In this document: positions 16,529-24,739 of the stretch, piece by piece
Numbering within the stretch: position 1 is the stretch's first letter
Layout: each line of letters opens with the position of its first letter
Source of the DNA: Achromobacter sp. AONIH1
Lineage (GTDB): Bacteria > Pseudomonadota > Gammaproteobacteria > Burkholderiales > Burkholderiaceae_B
Reading direction: 5' to 3'
Length of the DNA stretch: 64,000 nt
Assembly: GCF_002902905.1 (NCBI RefSeq)
Contig: NZ_CP026124.1
Coordinates: 5,828,001-5,892,000, forward strand
Notes under the pieces: model-generated
The model's input: only the letters and a program-made list of their open reading frames with translations
Databases searched by the model: none
Told to the model about the DNA's origin: nothing
Position numbers and translations under genes: made by a program

Positions 16529-17791
16529 ATGCGCAGCCCCCCGAAGTTCTTTGGCTGGACCGTTGTTTACGCCGCCTTCGCGCTGGCCATTTTCGGCTGG
16601 GGCGTGGGTTTTTATGGCCCCCCGGTGTTTCTGCACGCGGTCGCGCAACGCAGCGGCTGGAGCCTCGCGCTGGTGTCCGGCGCGGTAACGCTGCACTTTC
16701 TCACCGGCGCGGCGGTGGTGGCCAACCTGCCCCGCATCTATCGGCGCGTCGGCGTTCCCGCGACCACCGCGACCGGCGCGGTGCTGCTGGCGCTGGGCGT
16801 ATGCGGCTGGTCGCTGGCGCAAGCGCCTTGGCAGCTGTACGGCGCGGCGCTGGTCAGCGGCTGCGGCTGGGTGGCGCTGGGTCCGGCGGCTGTCAACGCG
16901 CTGATCGCGCCATGGTTCGCGCGCCGGCGTCCGGCCGCGCTGAGCATGGCGTACAACGGCGCCAGCCTGGGCGGCGTGCTGTTCTCGCCCTTGTGGGTCT
17001 TCCTGATCGCCCAGGCCGGCTTTCCCCTGGCCGCGCTAGGGATCGGACTGATCATGGTGACGCTGATCGCGGCCCTGTCGCGCTGGGTATTCACCGCGAC
17101 CCCGCAGCGCCTGGGCCAGCATCCCGATGGCGAAACCGCCGCGGCGTCCGCAAGCGCGCCCCCCGGCGTGCCCGAACGCGTGCCCAGCCTGCGGCGCGAC
17201 CGCGCCTTTCTGAGCCTGGCCGCCGGCATGGCGCTGGGGCTGGTGGCGCAGATCGGCCTGATCGCCCATCTTCTGTCCGCGCTGGCGCCCTTGCTGGGCG
17301 CGCAGACCGCCGGCATCGCGATGGGGCTGGCCACCGCCGCCGCCATCGCGGGCCGCACGCTGGTGGGCTGGCTGATGCCGGCCGGCGCCGACCGGCGCGT
17401 GGTGGCCTGCATGGCCTATGGCGTGCAGCTTTGCGGCTCGCTGGTGCTGGCGCTGGCGCCGGGCCAGCTCTGGGCAGCGTGGCTGGGCGTGCTGCTGTTC
17501 GGCTCCGGCATCGGCAACGCCACCTCGCTGCCGCCGCTCATCGCCCAGACCGAGTTTTCACGCGAGGATGCGCTGCGCGTCGTGCCCTTGATCACCGCGC
17601 TCTCGCAAGCCGCCTATGCCTTCGCCCCGGTGCTGTTCGGCCTGCTGCGCGCGCAGCTAGAGCAGGCCGGGCAGCAGCCGTTGCGCTTCGCGGCCGCCGC
17701 CGCGCTGCTGCAGGCGGCCGCGATAGGCAGCCTGGCCTGGGGCCGGGGCGCGCGCGGCGTCGCGCGCAACGCCGCGCAACCGACCGCGTGA
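16529..17791 (+). CDS. Major facilitator superfamily transporter
   Basis: This 420-aa protein has about 12 membrane spans and no signal peptide. The TM1 region FFGWTVVYAAFALAIFGWGVGFYGPPVF and the loop FARRRPAALSMAYNGASLGGVLFSPLW are typical of the OFA/monocarboxylate-like MFS group. The charged central loop (about 190-220) separates two six-helix halves. The substrate is unknown. Divergence from an ArsR-type regulator with a Cys-containing C-terminus suggests an inducible efflux or uptake pair. Confidence 0.87.
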   Translation: MRSPPKFFGWTVVYAAFALAIFGWGVGFYGPPVFLHAVAQRSGWSLALVSGAVTLHFLTGAAVVANLPRIYRRVGVPATTATGAVLLALGVCGWSLAQAPWQLYGAALVSGCGWVALGPAAVNALIAPWFARRRPAALSMAYNGASLGGVLFSPLWVFLIAQAGFPLAALGIGLIMVTLIAALSRWVFTATPQRLGQHPDGETAAASASAPPGVPERVPSLRRDRAFLSLAAGMALGLVAQIGLIAHLLSALAPLLGAQTAGIAMGLATAAAIAGRTLVGWLMPAGADRRVVACMAYGVQLCGSLVLALAPGQLWAAWLGVLLFGSGIGNATSLPPLIAQTEFSREDALRVVPLITALSQAAYAFAPVLFGLLRAQLEQAGQQPLRFAAAAALLQAAAIGSLAWGRGARGVARNAAQPTA

Positions 17792-17844
17792 CAGTCGCGC
17801 GAAATGGCCGGAGCCCAGCCGACGCCACGCGCGGATGTGAAGTC

Positions 17845-18474
17845 TCAGCCCAGTCCGCCGCGCCGCGCCACCAGTCCCGCCATGACCGCGTCGCCCTCTT
17901 CCGCCAGGCCTTGCGCCACGCCCTGCCGATCGGCAGGGGTGCGGTTCTGGCTGGCTTTCCACTTGCCTTCGATACGCGCGATGGGAATCTCGACGCCCAC
18001 GATGGCGCGCATCTGCGCGGCGATGAAATCGGCCGGCGCGTCCGCCACGCGCCAGGGCAGGACGCGGGCCTTCTCCTGGCTCTCGGTCAGGGCCTCGAGC
18101 TGCGCGCGCAACCATGCCGGATCGTCCTGGATCACCGGCTTGCCCCACGCATGCACGGCAACGAAATTCCAGGTCGGCACGACCTTGTGCGTCTCTGCCT
18201 TGGTGGCGTACCAGGACGGCGTGACATAGGCCTGCGGACCATGAAAAGCCACCAGGCATTCGGCGCCCGAGGCCAGCTCGGCCAATTGCGGATTCGCCCT
18301 GGCCATATGCAGGCGCAGCACGCCGCGCTCGCCTTCGGGATACAGCAGACAGGGAATATGGTTGGCCATCAATCCGCCCGGCCCGGCCGTCATGACCACG
18401 CCCAGCGGATGGGCGCGGATGAAATCATGCTGGACGTCGAGGGCATCCTCGCGGAAGGCGGAAGGCAGATACAT
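17845..18474 (-). CDS. FMN-binding negative transcriptional regulator-like protein (PaiB family)
   Basis: This 209-aa split-barrel protein of the PaiB family begins MYLPSAFREDALDVQHDFIRAH. It carries the family signatures PLGVVMTA, ANHIPCLLYP, LHMARANPQ, VAFHGPQAYVTPSWY and VPTWNFVAVHAWG, which build the flavin/nucleotide pocket. C-terminal EGKWKASQNRTPADRQGV is also conserved. Named after a Bacillus repressor of sporulation and protease genes; most proteobacterial members lack a tested role. ATG 18474 fits the family start better than the in-frame 18534. Confidence 0.88.
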   Translation of the reverse strand: MYLPSAFREDALDVQHDFIRAHPLGVVMTAGPGGLMANHIPCLLYPEGERGVLRLHMARANPQLAELASGAECLVAFHGPQAYVTPSWYATKAETHKVVPTWNFVAVHAWGKPVIQDDPAWLRAQLEALTESQEKARVLPWRVADAPADFIAAQMRAIVGVEIPIARIEGKWKASQNRTPADRQGVAQGLAEEGDAVMAGLVARRGGLG

Positions 18475-18607
18475 GGCGGCGGTCGAATCGGTACGTGGAA
18501 AACCCGACGATAGCGCCGCCGTGGCTCCACTCAAAGAGCCAGAAAACCCTGGATTTATGGAGCCAGAACCCGGCCGCAGACATGCGCCAGGCCGCCCGGC
18601 GCAGGTC

Positions 18608-19096
18608 TCAGCCCGCCAGCCGCTTGCTCAACAACACCGTCGTGAAACCGCTGTCCCACTCCTCGTCGGGATAGGTATCGATTTCCTGATAGCCATTGCG
18701 GGCGTAGAAGGCGCGGCTGCGCACATTGAAGTCGTCCGTTTCCAGGCGCGCCTCGCGCACGCCGGCCTGGCGCATGGCGGCCTCGGCCAGCGCCAGCAGC
18801 GCGGCGCCCACGCCGCGTCGCTGCATGTCGGGCTGCACGTGCAAGGCCCAGATGAAATTGCCTTCCCAATCGACCATGCCGGCGACCGTTCCGTCCAGTT
18901 CGCAGACATGGAACAGGAGCCCGCGTTCGGCGACATACGCGGCCGTCTTGCCGCTGGCGCGAAAGCGCGCATCGGTCTGCGCCGACATCTGCGGCATCCA
19001 GGTGGTTTCGTAGGTGCGCATCAACAGGTCCACGAGCGCGGGCGCGTCTTCGCGCCGCGCCGGCCTGATGTGCAAAGCGCTGCTGGAATTTTTCAT
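18608..19096 (-). CDS. GNAT family N-acetyltransferase
   Basis: This 162-aa protein starts IRPARREDAPALVDLL. The acetyl-CoA pyrophosphate loop is visible at ALHVQPDMQRRGVGAALLAL (Q/RxxGxG/A), followed by RLETDDFNVRSRAFYARNGY, the usual beta5-alpha4 of GNATs. The acceptor substrate is unknown. A clear stand-alone gene. Confidence 0.85.
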   Translation of the reverse strand: MKNSSSALHIRPARREDAPALVDLLMRTYETTWMPQMSAQTDARFRASGKTAAYVAERGLLFHVCELDGTVAGMVDWEGNFIWALHVQPDMQRRGVGAALLALAEAAMRQAGVREARLETDDFNVRSRAFYARNGYQEIDTYPDEEWDSGFTTVLLSKRLAG

Positions 19097-19144
19097 GCGC
19101 GGCAGTGTAGCAATACCGCCGCGTCCGCGCGCCGGGCCAGCGCG

Positions 19145-19339
19145 CTAGCGCCGCACGCGCTCGTAAGCCTGGTTCATGCGTTCGCGGGCCGCCGTTTCAT
19201 GCGCATAGGCGCGGTCATAGCTTTCCAGGCAACCCATCGTGGGGTTGGGCCATTTGATCGCGGCGATCGCGGCGGTGAGTTCGTCGCGCGCGCGCTGCCA
19301 TTCCTTGACCGCTGCATACCATTCCTTGGCGGTGTCCAT
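19145..19339 (-). CDS. Hypothetical helical protein, 64 aa
   Basis: GGGGAG lies 7 bp before the ATG. The protein is predicted all-helical (EWYAAVKEWQRARDELTAAI; ETAARERMNQAYERVRR) with a central PNPTMGCLESYD turn. There is no membrane span. It is probably a small cytoplasmic protein; no family is recognised. It sits 48 bp downstream of the GNAT gene. Confidence 0.6.
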   Translation of the reverse strand: MDTAKEWYAAVKEWQRARDELTAAIAAIKWPNPTMGCLESYDRAYAHETAARERMNQAYERVRR

Positions 19340-19652
19340 AGAACGTCTCCCCTATGTGCACAGCCCCATCGTATTCCTGCGCAACGCGTTTGCATCTAGG
19401 TAATTCGCACTAGCTCGCCCCGCTTGCGGCATGCCTGCCACAACCTGCTTTCGACCGCTCCGATTCCCGAGAGGGTTAACCCGGAACATGCCGCCCGCCC
19501 CGGCATCCGGTCACGGAACCCGGGGCGCAAACGCATGTCGAACCACGCGATTCCAACGGTCACATCACGTTGTGACGCATATTGACGTCAACCCGTACTG
19601 ACTCGCGGCCCCGGCAAATGCTACTGTTCCGCCTATGCAAGGAGTTCATGCA
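19340..19652. other. Intergenic region with divergent promoters and a 10-bp palindrome
   Basis: No gene is seen here. The stretch separates the minus-strand 64-aa gene from a plus-strand small gene. It includes a perfect palindrome TTGACGTCAA at 19582-19591, about 60 bp before the plus-strand start, in a locally AT-richer patch (GTGACGCATATTGACG). The palindrome could be an operator or simply the -35 (TTGACG) of the small gene. Confidence 0.4.
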
Positions 19653-19820
19653 ATGGATCAGAAAACCAAGCCCTGGGCTTTTCCCAAGCCTCACCCGGAA
19701 AACACCCCTCGCGGCGAACGCAACAAGCAAGAGTTCGATGTTGCGCCAGACACCCGGAAACCCGCGCCCAAGGCGCGTCTGAAGGAAAGCGCCCAGCGCG
19801 CAGGCACCGCACGCTCATAG
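19653..19820 (+). CDS. Small basic protein, 55 aa
   Basis: AAGGAG is placed 8 bp before ATG 19653, which is preferred over the in-frame ATG at 19635. The peptide (MDQKTKPWAFPKPHPENTPR...) is hydrophilic, basic and proline-rich with no predicted fold or membrane span. It may be a small nucleic-acid-associated or stress protein, but no function can be assigned. Confidence 0.5.
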   Translation: MDQKTKPWAFPKPHPENTPRGERNKQEFDVAPDTRKPAPKARLKESAQRAGTARS

Positions 19821-19941
19821 TCCGCGCACGTCACCACGCCAGCCGCGCCGGCCGCGGCATCCGCAGTCCTGGATCCCATCCGCCACGGCGCCCCGCCGTC
19901 CGGCAAGCTCCACGTACAAGGCCCCATCTTCCTTCTTCCGA

Positions 19942-19977
19942 CGCGCAGGCGCGCGTCGGTTGGCGCGCGCCTGCGCG
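19942..19977. repeat. Perfect 14-bp inverted repeat in a region without a clear gene
   Basis: CGCGCAGGCGCGCG (19942-19955) and CGCGCGCCTGCGCG (19964-19977) flank an 8-nt loop TCGGTTGG. It lies in a roughly 300-bp interval (19821-20116) where one weak minus-strand frame exists (about 19815-20087, with AGGAG 6 bp from its ATG) but has poor protein character. There is no T-run, so it is probably not a standard terminator. Confidence 0.5.
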
Positions 19978-20116
19978 CTTGCCCCGTCGCCGACAACAAG
20001 GGAAAACGACGCGGCTGATCCGGCGCGGCGTATAGATCTCGGGCGCGAGCGGCGTCCAGGCGCCGCGGCGGCGGATTGCGTGCTCATGCAAAGCTCCTAT
20101 CTGGATGGCCTGGCGT

Positions 20117-20713
20117 TCAGGCGATGAAACCGGCCGCGCGGAACACGCGGTCGTAGATGTCGCGCACCACGTCCTGCTTGCGCTGGTTGTACTGCGTCAT
20201 GTCCTGCGTATCGCTGGCCGCGCCCTGCTTGGCCTGTGCATACCGCTGCCGATCCTCGGCGCTGCCGCGCAGCCAGTCGCGGAACATGCGATGACGGATT
20301 GCCTCGGGGCAGTCAGGGCCGAACACGTGCAGGTTCACGCGCGGCAAGGCCAATTGCAGGCAGCGGTGCTGATGCCAGGACGGCTCGCGCACGCGCAGCT
20401 CGTAGCCCAGCGCCTCCAGGGCCGGCACGTACAGGTCCTCGCGCGTGGGGTCGGCCACGGCCACGTCGATATCGATGACCGGCTTGGCCGGCAGACCGGG
20501 CACCGCGGTGGAGCCTATATGCTGGATGTCCAGGGCAACCGGGCCCAGCGCGCGGCGCAGGTCGGCCGCCAGCCCGTCATAGCGCGCCGGCCATTCCGGG
20601 TCATAGGCCACGATGACGATGGATTCCGGCGCGGGCTTGCCGCGGACCCAGGGGTTCTCGTCCGGGTCGGAATCATAGTGGCGCATGATGGCTTCGGGGG
20701 TGGGCATGGGCAT
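20117..20713 (-). CDS. GrpB family nucleotidyltransferase-fold protein (UPF0157)
   Basis: This 198-aa protein of the GrpB family shows the signature IVIVAYDPEWPARYDGLAADL, the nucleotidyltransferase-like core HIGSTAVPGLPAKPVIDIDVAV (with GS and D.D), and RVNLHVFGPDCPEAIRHRMFRDWLR. The family adopts a nucleotidyltransferase fold, but its substrate is not established. The start is ATG 20713, with CAGGAG about 7 bp upstream. Confidence 0.9.
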   Translation of the reverse strand: MPMPTPEAIMRHYDSDPDENPWVRGKPAPESIVIVAYDPEWPARYDGLAADLRRALGPVALDIQHIGSTAVPGLPAKPVIDIDVAVADPTREDLYVPALEALGYELRVREPSWHQHRCLQLALPRVNLHVFGPDCPEAIRHRMFRDWLRGSAEDRQRYAQAKQGAASDTQDMTQYNQRKQDVVRDIYDRVFRAAGFIA

Positions 20714-20771
20714 CGCGAACTCCTGGGAAGCACGCCAGCATACCCGAGCCCAGCCGCCCGTCAGGCGCGCA

Positions 20772-21008
20772 TCAGCCCCTGGTGTGCTCCCGCGCGGGCT
20801 GCACGCGGCGCCAGCCCGCGGTTTCGTCACGCTTGTCGTGGGTGTACTCCCACTCCGTATCGCAACGCGCGCAGACGAACAGCTCCTGGCGCGCGCCCTT
20901 GCGAGCCGCCTCCATGCTGCGCACTTCGCCCAGGCTGACCAGGTGTGGATGGCCCGCCGCGCCGCGCTTGTCGGGTTCGATCGCCGAGCAATCATTGCAG
21001 GTTGCCAT
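20772..21008 (-). CDS. Zinc-ribbon-like small protein, 78 aa
   Basis: The protein has a CxxC pair at the N-terminus (CNDC) and another in the middle (CARC), consistent with one zinc-binding ribbon, and a tail TEWEYTHDKRDETAGWRRV. AAGGAG lies 8 bp before the ATG. No enzyme motif is seen. It is 58 bp upstream of grpB in the same direction, so the two may be cotranscribed. Function unknown. Confidence 0.65.
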   Translation of the reverse strand: MATCNDCSAIEPDKRGAAGHPHLVSLGEVRSMEAARKGARQELFVCARCDTEWEYTHDKRDETAGWRRVQPAREHTRG

Positions 21009-21218
21009 GCTCCACTCCTTTCATTTTTCTTTCATTGAGAGGACATGCTAGGAAATCGAAGCGGGACGATGTTCAGCAATTCTCACCAAAAAGTGAACGG
21101 CGTCCACCCCAATGCGCCTGGCCCCGCTCGGGGTTTCTTGCCATCGAGGCCCCCTCCATGACGCCACGGCATGCTTGTGCTAGCGTAGTCTCCCCTCAAT
21201 TCCCGCTACCCACCCGCC

Positions 21219-21530
21219 ATGGCCCTGTTCAACCTGGCCGATGCCGCCGACCGCCTTCCCCACGCATGGAAATCGGCCATCCTCGCCCGCTCCGGTGACT
21301 GCAACATCAAGATCCTGAAAATGGACCGGCAGCCCTATCCGGACGAAACGCATGACTACAACGAGGCGCTGATCGTCGTCAGCGGCATGCTGCGCCTGTC
21401 GGTCGCGGGCGAGACAATCGAGGTGAAGGCGGGCGACATGTACGTGGCGCAGGCGGGCGTGCCCCATGCGGTGTTGGAGGGCAGCCATGGGGTGCTGATG
21501 ATCGTGGATCCGGTCGAGGATGAATGCTGA
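21219..21530 (+). CDS. Cupin-domain protein, 103 aa
   Basis: This single small cupin barrel carries motif 1 (HDYNEALIVVSGMLRLSV) and motif 2 (GDMYVAQAGVPHAVL). The His/Glu of motif 1 and His of motif 2 are retained as likely metal ligands. The length matches stand-alone cupins of unknown substrate. It overlaps the next frame by about 10 bp. Confidence 0.8.
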   Translation: MALFNLADAADRLPHAWKSAILARSGDCNIKILKMDRQPYPDETHDYNEALIVVSGMLRLSVAGETIEVKAGDMYVAQAGVPHAVLEGSHGVLMIVDPVEDEC

Positions 21531-21537
21531 CGACGCC

Positions 21538-22110
21538 ATGGTGGACCCACAACAACTGAACAAGCGCATCGACCTCATGAAAAATGAGGCGCAAGCGTAC
21601 ATATTGGCGCAAAAGCAGGATTTCGATGCCGCTTTTTCGTCGGACAGCTGCTTGCCTCCGAAGAAGCAGAAGGACTTTGAGAAAACCCTGAGTTCAGTAG
21701 CTGATCGCCTGGTTCGATGTCACCGGCGCGCCTCAACGATCCGATTACATCGGCCGATATCTTGCTGGCTTGAGCGACATCCCGGATAAAGCGAAATATC
21801 TGGAGCATTCCGACACAGGCAAGCTGATGACTCAGCGATGGTGAAGAACCGGTCCGTCGATATCGACCCCACGCACAGCTTGCGTGCGTTTCTGAGAGCC
21901 GAGCATGGCTACGCCGACATCGTCGAAAACCTGTACACGAAAGACGTTGCGCCCTTCTCTGCCCTGCTCGAACGCGCCCTGCATTACCGGGTTGGCTCGT
22001 CGATTACCGAGAACGGAGAATTCAGGACCGCTATCGCCTTTCACCTCATTCCCAGATAGAAAAAGCGATAGCGCAAGAATGGCTGGATCGCAAGACGGCT
22101 GAGGAAATGA
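21538..22110 (+). pseudogene. Decayed gene(s): protein-like segments in several frames
   Basis: Protein-like text shifts frame here. One frame carries MVDPQQLNKRIDLMKNEAQ until about 21700. A second carries LIAWFDVTGAPQRSDYIGR until a stop at about 21840. A short ORF at 21838-22059 begins MVKNRSVDIDPTHSLRAFL. A third frame ends IEKAIAQEWLDRKTAEEM at about 22110. The base composition is clearly less GC-rich than in the flanks. This looks like one or two acquired genes broken by frameshifts. An alternative is two or three genuine short genes. I recognise no family. Confidence 0.4.
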
Positions 22111-22191
22111 TGTGAAGCTGCGCGGCAGCTGTCCGCCGTGATTAGAATACCCGCACCCCCCAATACCGTTGGGCCATTGCACGGAATCTTC

Positions 22192-22704
22192 ATGAAAGAC
22201 GTTCGCACCTTCACATTCGCGCTCGCGGTCGTTGCCGTCATGCTTGCCCTGGCCAATCCCGCCGCGGCGGAACAGGGATGCGCAGATGGCTACAAGCCCA
22301 CGCCCACGCAGAACGGCGTTGAATGCCGACCGGTTCCCGGTCTGTACAGAGGATCGGGCGCAGGGGCCGCCCCCCAGGTCCGCTGGGAGGAACGCTGGGG
22401 TGCGATCGTCATGGATGCCGCTTCCGGCATGACCGGCATCGGCGGCAGCCAGCCCACCGAGGAAGCCGCCATCCAGGCCGCCACGGCCATGTGCCAGCGC
22501 AAGGGCGGCAAGAACTGCCGCGTCGACATCACCTATTCCAATCAATGCGGCGCACTCGCCTGGGGCAGCAGCCATGCCGTCTCGGCCCGTGGGCGGACGC
22601 TGGAAATCGCGTCCAAGTTCGCCATCGACGCCTGCGAGAAAACGACCGGCAAGAAGTGCGAGGTCTTTTTCTCCGATTGCAGCTTGCCGGTGCGGGCCCA
22701 GTAG
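22192..22704 (+). CDS. Secreted DUF4189 domain protein, 170 aa
   Basis: An N-terminal signal peptide (TFTFALAVVAVMLALANPAAA) leads to a mature domain containing WGAIVMDAASGMTGIGGS, an alternating small-residue pattern and paired cysteines in KGGKNCRVDITYSNQCGAL and ACEKTTGKKCEVFFSDC. This is the DUF4189 arrangement of disulfide-bonded secreted proteins, whose function is unknown. ATG 22192 was chosen since the earlier in-frame start adds a segment in front of the signal. Confidence 0.8.
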   Translation: MKDVRTFTFALAVVAVMLALANPAAAEQGCADGYKPTPTQNGVECRPVPGLYRGSGAGAAPQVRWEERWGAIVMDAASGMTGIGGSQPTEEAAIQAATAMCQRKGGKNCRVDITYSNQCGALAWGSSHAVSARGRTLEIASKFAIDACEKTTGKKCEVFFSDCSLPVRAQ

Positions 22705-22777
22705 TCAGGACGCGCTTCGATCCTTCACGCTTCGATCTTTCAAGATCCCGCTCGATTTTTCTTCTTATGGCGGCGGA

Positions 22778-22810
22778 ATAAAAAAGGCGCTTAGAGTGAT
22801 CTAAGCGCCT
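22778..22810 (-). terminator. Rho-independent terminator of tRNA-His
   Basis: On the minus strand, AGGCGCTTAGA-TCAC-TCTAAGCGCCT (perfect 11-bp stem, 22785-22810) is followed by TTTTTTAT. It lies 17 bp past the tRNA 3' end. Confidence 0.9.
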
Positions 22811-22826
22811 GATTTCACTGAATTCT

Positions 22827-22902
22827 TGGGGTGGCTGATGGGACTCGAACCCACGACAACCGGAATCACAATCCGGGACTCTACCAACTGAGCTACAGCC
22901 AC
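22827..22902 (-). tRNA. tRNA-His (anticodon GTG)
   Basis: The gene folds into a full cloverleaf: acceptor GTGGCTG/CAGCCAC, D-stem GCTC/GAGT, anticodon stem CCGGA/TCCGG with loop TTGTGAT (GTG), and T-stem GTGGG/CCCAT. The discriminator is C and the 3' CCA is encoded. The base before G1 (22903 on this strand) is G, as expected for the extra G-1 of tRNA-His pairing with C73. A terminator follows. Confidence 0.98.
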
Positions 22903-23119
22903 CACTGGTACTGCTTTTTTTCCTGCCTTTTTTCTTCCACCGCCCCAGTGATTTTCATCACCCGGCAGCAAAGAAGCGAAATTCTAGCACAGTTTTTTCC
23001 GCGCGCGTAAGCCCTCTCCCCGACTCGCCGCAATCCGACATCTTGCTATCCTTGCGGCTGGCCCATTTTCGGGTTGGTCCATCGTGGGCCGGCCCATCTC
23101 GGAGACACGCTGACCGCCC

Positions 23120-24571
23120 ATGGACCTGCACGCCATCCTGCTCGAATACTGGCCGCATATCGTGTTCGTCGTCAGCCTGGCGGCCGGCGCCGGCGCCGCC
23201 GTGCATGCGGCCATGACCAAGCAGGACGTGCGCTCTGCCATCGGCTGGGTGGGCCTGACGCTGCTGTCGCCGCTGTTCGGCGCGCTGATCTATGTCGTGG
23301 CGGGCATCAACCGCATCCGCAAGACGCGACTGTCGCAGCAGCGCGACGAGGCCATGCTGGAGGACGCGGCGCAGGTCGAGACCGCGCCTGTCGACGTCGC
23401 GCCGATCTCCGGCTCGCAATTCGCCTCGCTCAAGGTGCTGGGCGACCAGGTCAGCCGTTTCCGGCTGCTGGGGGGCAACGCGGTCCTGCCGCTGGCCGGC
23501 GGCGACGAAGCCTACCCGGCCATGCTGCAGGCGATCCGTGACGCCAGCCACGCGGTGGCGATGCAGAGCTATATCTTCGACAACGACCCCATCGGCCGCG
23601 AGATGGCGCAGGCGCTGATCGAAGCGCATGAGCGCGGCGTGCAGGTACGCGTGCTGATCGACGCCATCGGCTCGCGCTATTCGCGCCCGCCCATCGTGCG
23701 CATGCTGGCGCGCGGCGGCGTGCCGGTGGCGCGCTTCATGACCAATCCGCTGGGCGTGCTGCGCATGCCCTACGCCAACCTGCGCAGCCACCGCAAGATA
23801 CTGGTGGTGGACGGGCGGGTGGGCTTCACCGGCGGCATGAACGTGCGCGCCGCCTTCGTCACCGCGCTGTCCGGCGCGGACACCAATGCCGACACGCATT
23901 TCCGTCTGGAAGGCCCCATCGTCACGCAGCTGATGTCGGTGTTCGCGCATGACTGGAACTTCACCACGCACGAATCGCTGCCGCAGCGCCCCTGGTTCGA
24001 TCCTGACGCCGCGCCCGCCGGTTCGATTCCGGTGCGCTGCGTGCCCTCGGGCCCCGACCGCGCGCTGGGCAGCACGCACAACATGCTGCTGGGCGCGCTG
24101 GCGGTGGCCCAGCGCCACGTGCGCATCCAGTCGCCCTACTTCTTGCCGGACCAGACCCTGATCGGCGCGCTGGCCACGGCGGCGCGGCGCGGCGTGGTAG
24201 TGGACATCGTGATTCCCGGCAAGAACAACCTGCGGCTGGTCGACTACGCCATGACCGCCCAGCTGGATCAGGTGGTGCGCACCGGCTGCCGCGTCTGGCG
24301 CTCGCATGGCGCCTTCGACCACTCCAAGCTGATGACGGTGGACGACGCCTGGACCTATGCCGGCTCGTCCAACCTGGACCCGCGCAGCCTGCGGCTGAAC
24401 TTCGAGCTGGACACCGAGATCTACGATCCCGGCGTGTCGCACGGCCTGGGCGCGCGCATCGACGGCATCATCGGACAGGCCCGCCGCGTGACGCTGGAAG
24501 ACCTGCAGCAGGCGCCCTTCGCCAAGCGCCTGCGCAACAAGGTGATCTGGCTGGCCACGCCTTATCTCTGA
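23120..24571 (+). CDS. cls: Cardiolipin synthase (phospholipase D superfamily)
   Basis: This 483-aa membrane enzyme condenses two phosphatidylglycerols, or PG with another phospholipid, to form cardiolipin. Two N-terminal spans (about 10-30 and 38-62) precede two HKD motifs: H224-x-K226 in LRSHRKILVVDG and H401-x-K403 in FDHSKLMTVDD. Both have the downstream Asp, and GGMN and GSSNLDPRSL also match. Length and motifs fit ClsA-type synthases. It lies divergent from tRNA-His and 168 bp before a dehydrogenase gene. Confidence 0.92.
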   Translation: MDLHAILLEYWPHIVFVVSLAAGAGAAVHAAMTKQDVRSAIGWVGLTLLSPLFGALIYVVAGINRIRKTRLSQQRDEAMLEDAAQVETAPVDVAPISGSQFASLKVLGDQVSRFRLLGGNAVLPLAGGDEAYPAMLQAIRDASHAVAMQSYIFDNDPIGREMAQALIEAHERGVQVRVLIDAIGSRYSRPPIVRMLARGGVPVARFMTNPLGVLRMPYANLRSHRKILVVDGRVGFTGGMNVRAAFVTALSGADTNADTHFRLEGPIVTQLMSVFAHDWNFTTHESLPQRPWFDPDAAPAGSIPVRCVPSGPDRALGSTHNMLLGALAVAQRHVRIQSPYFLPDQTLIGALATAARRGVVVDIVIPGKNNLRLVDYAMTAQLDQVVRTGCRVWRSHGAFDHSKLMTVDDAWTYAGSSNLDPRSLRLNFELDTEIYDPGVSHGLGARIDGIIGQARRVTLEDLQQAPFAKRLRNKVIWLATPYL

Positions 24572-24739
24572 CACGGCCCGCGCAAGCGGTCCCAACTCTC
24601 TGACGCATTCCTCGCGGGCCGTCCCGCCAAGCGCCGGCGCGCCGGCCGCGGGCCGGACGGTTCCCGCGCGCAGGCCGCGACGCTGGGAGTAAGATCTACG
24701 CCACAACAAACACCCTATAAATGGCAGGAGCAGTGGAAG

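Noticed and set aside
16801..18513. 570-aa plus-strand frame across the MFS and PaiB-like genes
   Set aside because: Out of frame with MFS and opposite to PaiB; Arg/Gly/Ala-rich with no domain.
19815..20087. Minus-strand 90-aa frame with a fair ribosome binding site
   Set aside because: AGGAG lies 6 bp before ATG, but the product is Arg/Gly/Ala-rich without secondary-structure pattern and another frame on the same strand is equally long, so no gene is called.
24572..24640. 10-bp inverted repeat ACGGCCCGCG/CGCGGGCCGT after cls
   Set aside because: The loop is about 30 nt and no T-run follows; too weak to call a terminator.
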